Positions 14,272 through 23,033 are shown, numbered from the stretch's first letter. The stretch: DNA of 42,185 bases from Candidatus Scatomorpha intestinavium (GCA_018712985.1 DVGA01000018.1:1-42185), one strand, 5' to 3'. Program-made: numbers and translations. The notes: generated by a model not told the origin, from the sequence alone.

Positions 14272-15132
14272 ATGAGGAAAACCCTTGCCTTCATACTTGT
14301 GCTCTGCCTGCTCGCGCCGCTCTGCGCCGCCTCCGCGTCTGGCGGCGGCGAGGCCCGCGCCGTCATAGGCGCGGACCTCACCGAGGAGCAGATAGATTTC
14401 GTCTATTCCTCCTTCGGCGTGGAGCGCGGCAGCGTCGCCGAGCTCACCGTCACGAACGCGGATGAGCGCGAATATCTCGAGGGCCTGGTGGACAGCGCCC
14501 TCATCGGTACAAACGCCATCTCCTGCGCCTATATCGAGCTGCTGCCCGAGGGTGAGGGGCTCGATGTCACTACCGAGAACATAAACTGGTGCACGCCGGA
14601 GATGTATGTCGGCGCGCTCGCCACCGCCGGCATAACGGACGCGCGCATAGCCGTCTCCGCGCCCTTTGCCGTCTCCGGCACCGCCGCGCTGACGGGCGTG
14701 TACCTCGCGTACGAGGACATGACCGGCGAGGAGCTGAGCGAGGAGGCCAAGCGCGTCAGCACCCAGGAGCTCACGGTCACCGCCTCCCTCGCGGACAGCG
14801 TCGGCAGCCCCGGCTCCGTGGAGATAGTCAACGAGCTCAAGCTGCTCCTGGACAAAACGCGCGATATGACCGACGAAGAGCTCCGCGCCGAGATCTCCCG
14901 CATCGCCTCCGAGGCCGGCGTGGAGCTGAACGACTCGCAGGTGGGCCAGCTCGTCACGCTCTGCCGCGCGCTCGAGAAGCTGGACCCGGACTCCCTGCGG
15001 CAAAAGGTCGAGTCCGTGCAGGACACCCTCCGCTCCCTCGGCGCCGTGCTCGAGCGCGCCGGCGGCTTCTTCGACCGCGTGGTCGAGGTCATCAATTCCG
15101 TCATCGACTTCTTCCGCGGCCTGTTTTCCTGA
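14272..15132 (+). CDS. DUF1002 exported protein
   Basis: A 286-residue protein with a signal peptide (first about 22 residues, ending ASASGG) and the DUF1002 pattern: AVIGADLTEEQ, LTVTNADEREYLEGLV, ALIGTNAISCAYIELL, ITDARIAVSAPFAVSGTAALTG, then a helical C terminus that includes LELNDSQVGQLV-like text and an amphipathic end (VVEVINSVIDFFRGLF). The function of this Firmicute family is unknown. GGAGG lies 8 bases before the ATG. It follows rsmG by 50 bases in the same direction, and the rplJ promoter follows it. Confidence 0.82.
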   Translation: MRKTLAFILVLCLLAPLCAASASGGGEARAVIGADLTEEQIDFVYSSFGVERGSVAELTVTNADEREYLEGLVDSALIGTNAISCAYIELLPEGEGLDVTTENINWCTPEMYVGALATAGITDARIAVSAPFAVSGTAALTGVYLAYEDMTGEELSEEAKRVSTQELTVTASLADSVGSPGSVEIVNELKLLLDKTRDMTDEELRAEISRIASEAGVELNDSQVGQLVTLCRALEKLDPDSLRQKVESVQDTLRSLGAVLERAGGFFDRVVEVINSVIDFFRGLFS

Positions 15133-15169
15133 TCTCCCGCGCGCCGGGTGCGCAAAAAGCTGCCCGAAG

Positions 15170-15194
15170 GGGGTAAAAATATGTCTTTACCCCC
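15170..15194 (+). other. Hairpin before the rplJ promoter
   Basis: GGGGGTAAA pairs with TTTACCCCC around an 8-base loop, directly abutting the rplJ -35 box. There is no T run after it. It may be a weak terminator for the DUF1002 gene. Confidence 0.4.
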
Positions 15195-15223
15195 TTGACA
15201 AGCGCGTAAAATGCTGATAAATT
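15195..15223 (+). promoter_or_regulatory. Promoter of rplJ-rplL
   Basis: Perfect TTGACA (15195-15200) and TAAATT (15218-15223), 17-base spacer, just upstream of the L10 leader. Confidence 0.75.
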
Positions 15224-15230
15224 ATTGTGG

Positions 15231-15334
15231 CGCTCCAAAGACAGCAGGCTGCTATATGCGGAAGTCCTGCCGAGGACGGCCATCTGTTATGATAGCTTTC
15301 TGCCCTCGTGTCCTGTGCACGGGGGATTATTTTT
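15231..15334 (+). promoter_or_regulatory. Ribosomal L10 leader with attenuator
   Basis: Contains the conserved L10-leader blocks AAAGACAGCAGGCTGC (15238-15253) and GGAAGTCCTGCCGAGGAC (15260-15277), which form the L10(L12)4-binding kink-turn structure. A stem built from CCC/CGTG and CACG/GGG followed by ATTATTTTT (about 15303-15334) is the probable attenuator. Binding of excess L10-L7/L12 should lower expression of rplJL. Confidence 0.85.
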
Positions 15335-15372
15335 GGGCGCTTACGAATATTGCCGGAGGTGAAACTCAAGAA

Positions 15373-15921
15373 ATGCCGAATGCTAAGATTCTGAGCGAAA
15401 AGCAGGCCGTTGTCGAGGCCCTCGCCGCTCGTCTCCAGGCTGCCAGCGCCGGCGTGATCGTCGACTACCGCGGCATCACCGTCGCGGAGGACACCCAGCT
15501 TCGCCGTGACCTGTCCCAGAGCTCCGTCGAGTACAGCGTCGTGAAGAACACGCTGACGAAGTTCGCCATGGACAAGGCCGGCCTGACCGGTCTGGACCAC
15601 GTGCTCAACGGCACCACGTCCCTGGCCACCAGCGCCGGTGACCCCATCGCGCCTATCCGCATCATCAGCGAGTACTCGAAGAAGATGGGCGACCGCTTCA
15701 ACATCAAGGCCGCGTTCATGGACGGCCAGGTGCTCGGAGCGCAGGAGATCGAGGAGATCGCCGCCCTGCCCAGCAAGGACGCGCTGTATGCCAAGGTCCT
15801 TGGCACCATGCTCGCCCCCATCACCAGCCTCGCCGTTGTCCTCGGCCAGATAGTCGAGAAGAACGGCGGCACCGTCGAGAGCGCCGAAGCTCCCGCCGAA
15901 GAAGCCCCCGCCGCCGAGTAA
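15373..15921 (+). CDS. rplJ: 50S ribosomal protein L10
   Basis: A 182-residue L10, the stalk base that carries L7/L12 dimers. Seen: KILSEKQAVVEALAARL, GVIVDYRGITVAEDTQLRRD, YSVVKNTLTKFAMD, a LNGTTSLA segment, and helix alpha-8 near the C terminus, ending in an Ala/Glu tail. The ATG at 15373 follows GGAGGTG; the frame remains open through the leader but carries no homology there. rplK-rplA, which usually precede rplJ, are absent. Confidence 0.95.
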   Translation: MPNAKILSEKQAVVEALAARLQAASAGVIVDYRGITVAEDTQLRRDLSQSSVEYSVVKNTLTKFAMDKAGLTGLDHVLNGTTSLATSAGDPIAPIRIISEYSKKMGDRFNIKAAFMDGQVLGAQEIEEIAALPSKDALYAKVLGTMLAPITSLAVVLGQIVEKNGGTVESAEAPAEEAPAAE

Positions 15922-15963
15922 GAGCGGCACACCTGACAAACTGATAAACAGGAGGAAATAATA

Positions 15964-16341
15964 ATGGCCAGCGAAAAAGTTACCGCCATGATCGAGGAGA
16001 TCAAGGCTCTGTCCGTTCTTGAGCTCAGCGAGCTCGTACACGCCCTTGAGGAGACCTTCGGTGTCTCTGCCGCCGCCGTCGCCGCCCCCGCTGCCGGCGC
16101 TGCCGCTGCTGCCCCCGCCGAGGAGGAGAAGACCGAATTCGACGTCGTCATGAAGAGCTTCGGCTCCGAGAAGATCAAGGTCATCAAGGAAGTCCGCGCC
16201 ATCACCGGCCTGGGCCTTGCCGAGGCGAAGGCCCTTGTCGAGGGCGTGCCCGCCAAGATCAAGGAAGCCGTCTCCAAGGACGAGGCCGAGGCCCTCAAGA
16301 AGCAGCTCGAGGGCGTTGGCGCCGAGGTAGAGCTGAAGTGA
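15964..16341 (+). CDS. rplL: 50S ribosomal protein L7/L12
   Basis: A 125-residue L7/L12. N-terminal dimerisation domain ([20 protein letters not shown]), an Ala/Pro hinge (about residues 37-52), and the factor-binding C-terminal domain ([20 protein letters not shown], then [20 protein letters not shown]). Recruits translation GTPases. GGAGG precedes the ATG. Followed by a terminator rather than by rpoB, which is the usual neighbour. Confidence 0.97.
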   Translation: MASEKVTAMIEEIKALSVLELSELVHALEETFGVSAAAVAAPAAGAAAAAPAEEEKTEFDVVMKSFGSEKIKVIKEVRAITGLGLAEAKALVEGVPAKIKEAVSKDEAEALKKQLEGVGAEVELK

Positions 16342-16411
16342 GCCCGCCCGAGGGGCCCCGCGGCCTCTCGGCAGCCAATAAATCCAGTCCCTCCCACGCG
16401 GGACGGAGCAG

Positions 16412-16447
16412 AAAAATCCACCGGTGTTCCCGCCGGTGGATTTTTTC
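16412..16447 (+). terminator. Terminator of rplJ-rplL
   Basis: AAAAATCCACCGG facing CCGGTGGATTTTTT with a short loop; a T run on + and an A run before the stem. Confidence 0.92.
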
Positions 16448-16521
16448 GTTTCCCCCTTGCCGCTCAATATAGCCGGGATACTTGTCAAAATCAACCCTCA
16501 TTTTCCCGCCGCGGTTTTGTC

Positions 16522-16550
16522 TTGCGCAAAGGGTGAAGCCGGGATATAAT
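16522..16550 (+). promoter_or_regulatory. Promoter of the ymdB run
   Basis: TTGCGC (16522-16527) and perfect TATAAT (16545-16550), 17-base spacer, 35 bases before the ymdB ATG. Confidence 0.7.
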
Positions 16551-16584
16551 AGTGTGACCCATAAGATGAAAGGGAGCTCGTGAC

Positions 16585-17358
16585 ATGACTTACAGGGTTT
16601 TGGCCGTGGGCGACGTGGTGGGCGCCACCGGCCTCGACTATATCGAAAAAAACCTCGCCCGCATCAAAAAGGAAGTGGGCGCGGATTTCATCGTTGTCAA
16701 CGGCGAAAACGCCAACGTCGTGGGCGCCACCCCCCGCCAGCTTGACACGATCCTCGCCGCCGGGGCGGACGCCATAACCCTCGGGAACCACACCTGGACG
16801 CGCTGGGAGCTCCAGCCCTATCTTGACGAGAGCGCCGTGGTGCTCCGCCCGGCGAACTACGCCCCGCAGTGCCCCGGGCGCGGCGCCGCCGCATTCAGGA
16901 CGCCCTTCGGCAAGCTCGTGGTGATAAACCTCATGGGCCGCTTCACGCTCGACACGAATACTGACAACCCCTTCCTCGTGGCGGACGCCCTGCTCGAGCA
17001 CGAGGAGGCCAGGATGATAGTCGTGGACTTCCACGCCGAGGCCACCAGCGAAAAGCTCGCCATGGCCTATTTCCTCGACGGGCGCGTCAGCGCCGTCTGG
17101 GGCACGCACACGCATGTGCAGACCTCGGACGCGCGCATTTTCCCGCGCGGGACGGGCTATATCACCGACCTCGGCATGACCGGCGCGATGGAGTCCGTGC
17201 TCGGCATAAAGAGCGAGCAGTCCGTCGGCAAGTTCCTCGGCGACGTGCCGCGGAGGTACGACTGCGCGCCCGGCCCCGGCAAGCTCGAGGGCGCCCTCTT
17301 CGAAATAGACACTGAAACCGGCGCATGCCTGCGCGCTGAGGCGGTGAGATACACTTGA
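16585..17358 (+). CDS. ymdB: YmdB-family metallophosphoesterase (TIGR00282)
   Basis: A 257-residue calcineurin-like phosphodiesterase. Metal-binding motifs in order: VGDVVGATG, VNGENAN, LGNHTW, VDFHAEATSEK, and WGTHTHVQTSD; ends with LGMTGAMESVLG. In Bacillus YmdB hydrolyses cyclic nucleotides in vitro and affects biofilm and motility decisions, and is encoded beside rny. Here it instead heads a run with two DNA-repair-like genes. Its TGA overlaps the TTG start of the next gene. Confidence 0.9.
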   Translation: MTYRVLAVGDVVGATGLDYIEKNLARIKKEVGADFIVVNGENANVVGATPRQLDTILAAGADAITLGNHTWTRWELQPYLDESAVVLRPANYAPQCPGRGAAAFRTPFGKLVVINLMGRFTLDTNTDNPFLVADALLEHEEARMIVVDFHAEATSEKLAMAYFLDGRVSAVWGTHTHVQTSDARIFPRGTGYITDLGMTGAMESVLGIKSEQSVGKFLGDVPRRYDCAPGPGKLEGALFEIDTETGACLRAEAVRYT

Positions 17359-18440
17359 TAAGGATACTTCACGCGGCGGACCTCCACCTCGACAGCCCGT
17401 TCGAGGGCCTGCCGGCGGAGAAAACCGCCATCCGCCGGCGCGAGCAGCGCGAACTGCTGCGCACGCTGCCGCGCCTCCGCTCCGAGAGCGGTGCCCAGCT
17501 CGTGCTCCTCGCCGGGGACGTTTTCGACCGCGGCGTGGCCTTCGCGGAGACCGAGGAGGCCCTTGCCTCCGCTATCGCCGAGTGCGCCGTGCCGGTGGTG
17601 ATCTCCCCCGGCAACCACGACTACTATGCCCTTGGCGGCCGCTGGGACCGCATGCGCCTGCCGGAAAACGCTTATATCTTCAAGCGCGCCGAGCTGGACT
17701 TCATCGACCTGCCGGCGCTGGACGCGCGCGTCTACGGCGCCGCGTTCACGGACCGCTATTGCCCGCCGCTCCTGCGCGGCTTCCACGCGCCGCGGGAGGA
17801 GGGCATATTGAACATAATGTGCGTCCACGGCGAGGTGGGCGTGCAGGCCTCGCGCTACAACGCCATCTACGAGGCCGACATAGGCGAGAGCGGCATGGAC
17901 TACGTCGCCCTCGGCCACATACACGCCTACAGCGGCGCACGCACGGCCGGCCGCGTGCCTTACGCCTGGCCCGGCTGCCCGGAGGGCCGCGGCTACGACG
18001 AGTGCGGCGAAAAGGGCATGATAATAGCCGACATCGGCGGTGGGGAGCCTAAAATGACCTTCGTCCCCACCTGCCTCCGCCGCTACGAGACGCTCACATT
18101 CGACCTCGGCGCCGGCGCGGCCGTCGAGCTGCCGCCGGACGCTGAGCGCAACTGCTATAAAATCGTCCTCACCGGCGAGGTGGAGTCTCCACCGGACATC
18201 GCCGCGCTGCGCCGCTCACTCGAAGGGCAGTGCTTCGCCCTCCGCCTGCGGGACGAGACGCGGCTCCGCCGCGACGTCTGGGAGCGCGCGGGGGAGGACA
18301 CGCTCAGGGGCAATTTCCTGCGCATACTCAAAGAGCGGCTCGAATCTGCGGAAAATGACGCTCAGCGCGAGCTGATCGACCGCGCGGCCCGCTGGGGCCT
18401 CGCCGCGCTCGAGCGCCGGGAGGAGGCTGAGGAGCTTTGA
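17355..18440 (+). CDS. YhaO/SbcD-like metallophosphoesterase (DNA exonuclease)
   Basis: A 361-residue Mre11/SbcD-type phosphoesterase. Motifs: ILHAADLHLDSPF, LLAGDVFDRG, ISPGNHDYY, MCVHGEVG and LGHIHAYSG, all metal ligands present. The C-terminal third is the smaller capping domain typical of YhaO. Predicted partner of the ATPase encoded next, as SbcD is to SbcC. The start is TTG at 17355, which shares TTGA with the ymdB stop; GGTGAG lies upstream. Its own stop overlaps the next start in the same TTGA manner. Confidence 0.87.
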   Translation: MIRILHAADLHLDSPFEGLPAEKTAIRRREQRELLRTLPRLRSESGAQLVLLAGDVFDRGVAFAETEEALASAIAECAVPVVISPGNHDYYALGGRWDRMRLPENAYIFKRAELDFIDLPALDARVYGAAFTDRYCPPLLRGFHAPREEGILNIMCVHGEVGVQASRYNAIYEADIGESGMDYVALGHIHAYSGARTAGRVPYAWPGCPEGRGYDECGEKGMIIADIGGGEPKMTFVPTCLRRYETLTFDLGAGAAVELPPDAERNCYKIVLTGEVESPPDIAALRRSLEGQCFALRLRDETRLRRDVWERAGEDTLRGNFLRILKERLESAENDAQRELIDRAARWGLAALERREEAEEL

Positions 18441-20347
18441 TAATAAAACGCATGACCGCCTCCTTCGGCTGCCTCGACGGCAAAACGCTGGAGCTCAAGC
18501 CGGGGCTGAACGTCATCGCCGCCCCGAACGAGAGCGGGAAGAGCACCTGGTGCGCCTTCATCCGCGCCATGCTCTACGGCGTGGACAGCTCTGAGCGCGC
18601 GCGCTCCGGCCACCTGCCGGACAAGCTGAAATACGCCCCCTGGAGCGGCGCCCCCATGGCCGGTGAGATGGACATAAGCCACGCCGGGCGGGACATCACG
18701 CTCCGCCGCTCGACAAAGGCGGCGAACGCCCCGATGCGCGAGTTCTCCGCCGTCTACACCGGCACGGAGGAGCGCGTCCCGGGGCTGGACGGGGCCTCCG
18801 CCGGCGAAGCGCTCACGGGCGCGACGCGCGAGGTATTCCGCCGCAGCGCCTTCATTGGCCAGGGCGAGAGCGCGATAAGCGGCTCCGCCGAGCTTGAAAA
18901 ACGCATAGTCTCCGTGGTCTCCACCGGCGAGGAGGAGGGCGCGAGCTGGTCGGAAGCGGACGCGCAGCTCCGCGAATGGCAGCGCAAGCGCAAATATAAC
19001 CGCCGCGGCGCTATCCCCGCCCTCGAGGGCGAGATAGCCGCCGATGAGGAAAAGCTCGGCGCCATGTCCGCCACGGTGAACGACCTCGAGCGCCGCACGG
19101 CCGAGCTCGAGCTCCGCGAGGGGGAGGCCGCCGGGCGCCGGCGCGCGCTGGACGCGAGCCGTTCCGCCGCGCGCTCGGAGCTCTCGCGCGCCCTCTCCTC
19201 GGCCCGCGAGCGCAGCGAGAGGGCCGAAGCGGCCCACCGCGTGGCCGTGGCCGAAAGCGCCAAGGCTGAGGCCGAGGCCGCCGGCGGCGTTTTCGGCGGC
19301 ATGTCCGCCGCCGAGGCGGCCGAAAAGGCCGAGGAGGAGCGCTCCCGCGCCGAAAAGCTCGCCGCCGCGGCGAAAAAGGGCGCGAGCGCCCTGCCCGCCG
19401 CCGCCCTCGCCGTCCTCGCCGCCGTCTGCATAATCCTCGGCGCCGTCTGGAACGTATACGCCTTCGCCGGCGCGGCGGTTTTCGCCGCCCTCGCCGTTTA
19501 CGGCTTCTCGAAATATTCAAAGGCTCGCCGCGCCGCGGAGCGCGCCGCCTCCGAGCTCCAGCGCCTGCTCGGGAAATACGGTACTGGCTCCGCGGACGGC
19601 ATCGCCGCCCTCGCGGAGGAGCACGCCGCGCGAGTACACGCGGCGGAGAGCGCAAAGCGCCGCGAGGCCCTCTCCGAGCGCGAGCTGAACGACTCGCGCG
19701 AGGCGCTCCGCCTCGCGCAGGAGAGCTACGTCTCCCCGTCGGACACCCCGGCGGACGCTCTCAAGGCCCGCGAGCTCTCCGCGCTTGACGCCCGCATCTC
19801 CCTTCTGAAGTCCACGGTCGCGGAGCTCACCGGCGCCGCAGCCGCGGCGGGCGACCACATGGCCCTCAGCGCCGGGCTGATAAACAAGCGCGAGCGCCTC
19901 GCAGAGCTCGAGAGCCAGTACGAGGCCATCAGCCTCGCGGTGGACGCGCTCAAGGCCGCGGACGCCGAGCTGCAGCTCCGCTTCTCCCCCGCCCTCGGCC
20001 GCCGCGCCGCGGAGTACCTCTCCCGCATCACCGGCGGGCGCTACGACGCCGTGGCCGTCTCGCGCGATTTCAGCGTCACCGCCCGCCTGACGGGGGACGC
20101 CGAGCAGCGCAGCAGCCTCTATCTGAGCGCCGGCGCGGCGGACGCGCTGTATATCGCCCTCCGGCTCGCCATCGTGGACCTCACCCTCCCGGAGGAGGAG
20201 CCCTGCCCCATCGTTTTGGACGACGCGCTCGCCTCCGTGGACGCCGCTCGCCGCGGCCGCATAATGGAGCTTTTAGAAGAAATCGCCGAAAAGCGCCAGG
20301 TGATTTTGTTCACCTGCACGGATATCCAGCCAAAGGAGGAAAAATGA
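18437..20347 (+). CDS. YhaN/SbcC-like AAA ATPase with a central membrane hairpin
   Basis: A 636-residue SMC/RecN-type ATPase. N-terminal Walker A (VIAAPNESGKSTW, about residues 28-40), Q-loop region FIGQGESAI, a long Ala/Glu/Arg coiled coil interrupted at about 315-360 by two hydrophobic segments (ALPAAALAVLAAVCIILGAV and the next), a second coiled coil, signature-like YLSAGAADALYIALRLA (about 560), and Walker B CPIVLDDALASVD (about 590). The membrane segments suggest a membrane-tethered nuclease complex; SbcC itself lacks them. TTG start within a TTGA overlap, GAGGAG just upstream. The ends of coiled coils are too short for full SbcC (about 1000 residues). Confidence 0.85.
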   Translation: MIIKRMTASFGCLDGKTLELKPGLNVIAAPNESGKSTWCAFIRAMLYGVDSSERARSGHLPDKLKYAPWSGAPMAGEMDISHAGRDITLRRSTKAANAPMREFSAVYTGTEERVPGLDGASAGEALTGATREVFRRSAFIGQGESAISGSAELEKRIVSVVSTGEEEGASWSEADAQLREWQRKRKYNRRGAIPALEGEIAADEEKLGAMSATVNDLERRTAELELREGEAAGRRRALDASRSAARSELSRALSSARERSERAEAAHRVAVAESAKAEAEAAGGVFGGMSAAEAAEKAEEERSRAEKLAAAAKKGASALPAAALAVLAAVCIILGAVWNVYAFAGAAVFAALAVYGFSKYSKARRAAERAASELQRLLGKYGTGSADGIAALAEEHAARVHAAESAKRREALSERELNDSREALRLAQESYVSPSDTPADALKARELSALDARISLLKSTVAELTGAAAAAGDHMALSAGLINKRERLAELESQYEAISLAVDALKAADAELQLRFSPALGRRAAEYLSRITGGRYDAVAVSRDFSVTARLTGDAEQRSSLYLSAGAADALYIALRLAIVDLTLPEEEPCPIVLDDALASVDAARRGRIMELLEEIAEKRQVILFTCTDIQPKEEK

Positions 20348-20348
20348 A

Positions 20349-21059
20349 ATGATGAGATTTGAAGTCGCGCCCGAGGTGTTTGAAAAGCTGCCGGACGCCT
20401 GCTTCGGCGTCGTAGCCGTCCGCGGGGCGGACAACACCCACCCGATAGAGGAGGTCTCCCGCCTCCTGCACGAGAGCATTGCGGAGAGCGAGCGCCGCTT
20501 CTCCGGCCTGAAGGTGAAGGAGCTGCCCGAGATCACCCCTTACCGCGACGCCTTCCGCGCGCTGGATATAAACCCGAACAAGTTCATGTGCTCCATAGAG
20601 GCCCTGCTCACCCGCATAGCCAAGGGCAAGGGCTTCCCGGAGATCAGCCCCGTCGTGGACATCGGCAACGCCGTGTCCCTGAAGTATGACATCCCCATCG
20701 GCGCGCACGACATGGGCACCGTGGAGCGCGCGCTGGAGGTCCGCCCCGCCCGGGAGGGGGACACCTTTGTGCCCTTTGGCGGCGGCGAGGCGGAGATCCC
20801 CGACCCCGGCGAGATCGTCTACGTCTCTAACGGCCAGGTGCGCACCCGCCGCTGGACCTGGCGCCAGAGCGAGATCGGCAAGATAACCGAGCAGACGACC
20901 GACCTCCTCTTCCCGATAGACGGCTTCCGCAGCATAAACTACGAGCGCACGCTCGCAGCCCGCGCGGACCTCGCCGGCTATCTCGAGACGCTCTTCGGCG
21001 CAAAGACCGCCGTCGGCCTCGTGGACAGGGACAACCCCGTGTTTGAGGCCGATATCTGA
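20349..21059 (+). CDS. B3/B4 tRNA-binding domain protein
   Basis: A 236-residue stand-alone B3/B4 domain, as in the editing module of phenylalanyl-tRNA synthetase beta: an ITPYRDAFRALDINPNK-type block, SIEALLTRI, SPVVDIGNAVSLKYDIPIGAHD and a C-terminal FPIDGFRSIN. Stand-alone members are proposed to clear misacylated tRNA, but the substrate is unproven. AAAGGAGG lies 8 bases before the first of two consecutive ATG codons. It begins 2 bases after the ATPase stop and closes the ymdB run. Confidence 0.83.
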   Translation: MMRFEVAPEVFEKLPDACFGVVAVRGADNTHPIEEVSRLLHESIAESERRFSGLKVKELPEITPYRDAFRALDINPNKFMCSIEALLTRIAKGKGFPEISPVVDIGNAVSLKYDIPIGAHDMGTVERALEVRPAREGDTFVPFGGGEAEIPDPGEIVYVSNGQVRTRRWTWRQSEIGKITEQTTDLLFPIDGFRSINYERTLAARADLAGYLETLFGAKTAVGLVDRDNPVFEADI

Positions 21060-21078
21060 GCCGCGCGCGGAAATATGT

Positions 21079-21111
21079 AAAAAAAGCGCCCCGGCCGCAC
21101 AGCCGGGGCGC
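21079..21111 (-). terminator. Hairpin terminator, T run on the minus strand
   Basis: GCGCCCCGGC/GCCGGGGCGC with loop CGCACA. Only the minus strand has the T run (7 T at 21079-21085). Both neighbours are on +, so it either ends antisense transcription or acts weakly on +. Confidence 0.55.
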
Positions 21112-21132
21112 ATAAGTTTGCGGAGACAAAAC

Positions 21133-21615
21133 ATGCTGAATATAGTTACCCAGATTGATGGAAATACACTCCGCGGATTGCTGTCCGTGTATTCGGAATC
21201 GATGCAGGATTTGCGGATAAACTTCGGCAGCGATGCTGAAATGCGCGCGGCATACGAGTCATTTCTGCGGGACTTTGTCAAAAGTGCAAAGCATCTGATT
21301 CTCGCGGAGGAGTCCGGCGGCGAATGGGTCAGCGCCCTGCGCGCGATAGAGACAGGTGAAGGCCGCTGGTTTCTGGAGGCCGTGGAGACGAAGCCGGCAT
21401 CGCGGCAAAAGGGCTTCGGGACGGCCCTGCTGCGCCACACGATAGATTATCTGCGCGGCCTCGGCATGACGGAGCTGACCTGCCTCATCTCGAAGAAGAA
21501 CCTCGCCTCGCAGGCCCTGCACGGAAAATGCGGATTCGTCCCGACGGATGAACTGCCCCTGAATTGCTGGGGAGAGTTGGAGGAAGGGACTGTCCTGTAT
21601 CGTTTGGCGAAGTGA
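21133..21615 (+). CDS. GNAT family N-acetyltransferase
   Basis: A 160-residue acetyltransferase. Acetyl-CoA loop: SRQKGFGTALLRHTIDYL after the strand WFLEAVETKP; late motif NLASQALHGKCGFVPTDE. Acceptor unknown. ATG at 21133 with GGAG about 8 bases upstream; the earlier in-frame codons lie in the preceding hairpin. Its lower GC and less biased codons compared with neighbours hint at a later acquisition. Confidence 0.83.
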   Translation: MLNIVTQIDGNTLRGLLSVYSESMQDLRINFGSDAEMRAAYESFLRDFVKSAKHLILAEESGGEWVSALRAIETGEGRWFLEAVETKPASRQKGFGTALLRHTIDYLRGLGMTELTCLISKKNLASQALHGKCGFVPTDELPLNCWGELEEGTVLYRLAK

Positions 21616-21691
21616 ATCCCGGCCTGCCGGACAGATACGATCTGCGCGCCTCCGCACGGGGCCAGTCTGTATGTGCGCCCTTCTGAATCTG

Positions 21692-21726
21692 AACGCCCCG
21701 GACATCTGAATGTCCGGGGCGTTTTT
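21692..21726 (+). terminator. Terminator between the GNAT gene and fucO
   Basis: ACGCCCCGGACAT/ATGTCCGGGGCGT with loop CTGA, followed by TTTTT. The reverse strand has only AA beyond the stem, so it mainly serves the + strand GNAT gene. Confidence 0.85.
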
Positions 21727-21756
21727 GCACGTATTTGGCGTTTTTTGCGCCGGGAA

Positions 21757-22902
21757 TCACATAATCTTGCGGAACAGCGCCTTGAAGTCCTCGATGGAGG
21801 CCTCCTTCGGGTTGCCGGGCGCGCAGGCGTCCGCCGCGGCGGACTCGGCGAGGAAGTCGAGGTCCTCCTCCTTCAGCGCATCGAGCTTCGCGGGGATGCC
21901 GACGTCGGCGGAGAGCTGCTTCACGGCGTCGATTGCCGCAGCGCGGTACTCCTCCTGGCTCATATCGTCAACGCCCTTGACGCCCATGGCGCGGGCGATC
22001 TCGCGGTACTTCTCGCCGGTGCAGTCGGCGTTGTACTCCATCACGATGGGCAGCATCATGGCGCAGGCCACGCCGTGCGGCGTGTCGTACACGGCGCCGA
22101 GGGTGTGGGCCATGCTGTGCGCGATTCCGAGCCCGACGTTCGAAAAGCCCATGCCCGCGATGTACTGGCCGAGGGCCATGCCCTCGCGGCCGGAGCTCTC
22201 GCCGGCCACGGCGGCGCGCAGGTTCTTGGAAATCAGCTCGATCGCCTTCAGGTGGAACATGTCGGTCATCTCCCAGGCGGCCTTGGTCGTATAGCCCTCG
22301 ATCGCGTGGGTCAGCGCGTCCATGCCGGTGCTGGCGGTAAGGCCCTTGGGCATGGAGTCCATCATCTCGGGGTCGACAACCGCGATAATGGGCATGTCGT
22401 GCGGGTCGACGCAGACGAACTTGCGGCGGCGCTCCACATCCGTTATGACGTAATTTATCGTGACCTCGGCCGCGGTGCCCGCAGTGGTGGGGACGGCGAT
22501 GATCGGCACACAGGGCTTCTTGGTGGGGGCCACGCCCTCGAGGGAGCGCACGTCGGCGAACTCGGGGTTGTTGACGATGATGCCGATGGCCTTGGCGGTG
22601 TCCATCGGGCTGCCGCCGCCTATCGCGATGATGTAGTCCGCCCCGGCGGCCTTGAAGGCCTCAACGCCCGCCTGGACGTTCTCTATGGTCGGGTTGGCCT
22701 TTATGTCGGAGTAGATGGCGTACTCAAGCCCCTCGGCGTCCAGCAGGTCGGTCACCTTGGCGACGACGCCGTGCTTGAGTATGCTCGGGCCGCAGGCGAT
22801 GAGCGCCTTTTTGAACCCGCGGGCCTTGGCCTCGGCGGGGATCTCGCGGATGGCGCCCGCGCCGTGATAGGAAGTTTCGTTGAGCATGATGCGGTTGGAC
22901 AT
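21757..22902 (-). CDS. fucO: Lactaldehyde reductase / iron-containing alcohol dehydrogenase
   Basis: A 381-residue group III Fe-dependent alcohol dehydrogenase that closely follows E. coli FucO as I recall it: SNRIMLNETSYHGAGA at the start, IIAIGGGSPMDTAKAIGII, FADVRSLEGVAPTKKP, PTTAGTAAEVTINYVITD, RRRKFVCVDPHDMP. Iron ligands are in STGMDALTHAIEG and AHSMAHTLGAVYDTPHG. It interconverts L-lactaldehyde and 1,2-propanediol with NAD(H). AAGGAG precedes the ATG at 22902. No fucose or rhamnose catabolic genes are nearby, so the physiological substrate is open. Single-gene unit. Confidence 0.9.
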   Translation of the reverse strand: MSNRIMLNETSYHGAGAIREIPAEAKARGFKKALIACGPSILKHGVVAKVTDLLDAEGLEYAIYSDIKANPTIENVQAGVEAFKAAGADYIIAIGGGSPMDTAKAIGIIVNNPEFADVRSLEGVAPTKKPCVPIIAVPTTAGTAAEVTINYVITDVERRRKFVCVDPHDMPIIAVVDPEMMDSMPKGLTASTGMDALTHAIEGYTTKAAWEMTDMFHLKAIELISKNLRAAVAGESSGREGMALGQYIAGMGFSNVGLGIAHSMAHTLGAVYDTPHGVACAMMLPIVMEYNADCTGEKYREIARAMGVKGVDDMSQEEYRAAAIDAVKQLSADVGIPAKLDALKEEDLDFLAESAAADACAPGNPKEASIEDFKALFRKIM

Positions 22903-22959
22903 TGTGATTTCTCCTTCCATAAATGCGCAGCATGAATAGTGAATTTTTTAACTACAGGT

Positions 22960-22968
22960 ATTATATCA
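22960..22968 (-). promoter_or_regulatory. Extended -10 promoter of fucO
   Basis: Minus strand TGA-TATAAT with no clear -35 box, about 58 bases before the fucO ATG. An activator may substitute for the missing -35. Confidence 0.5.
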
Positions 22969-23033
22969 CATTTCCCCCGCGAGTAAAGTGACACTTTGGC
23001 GGCGGTGTAACCCAAGTTTTACCCCTCCGGGCA

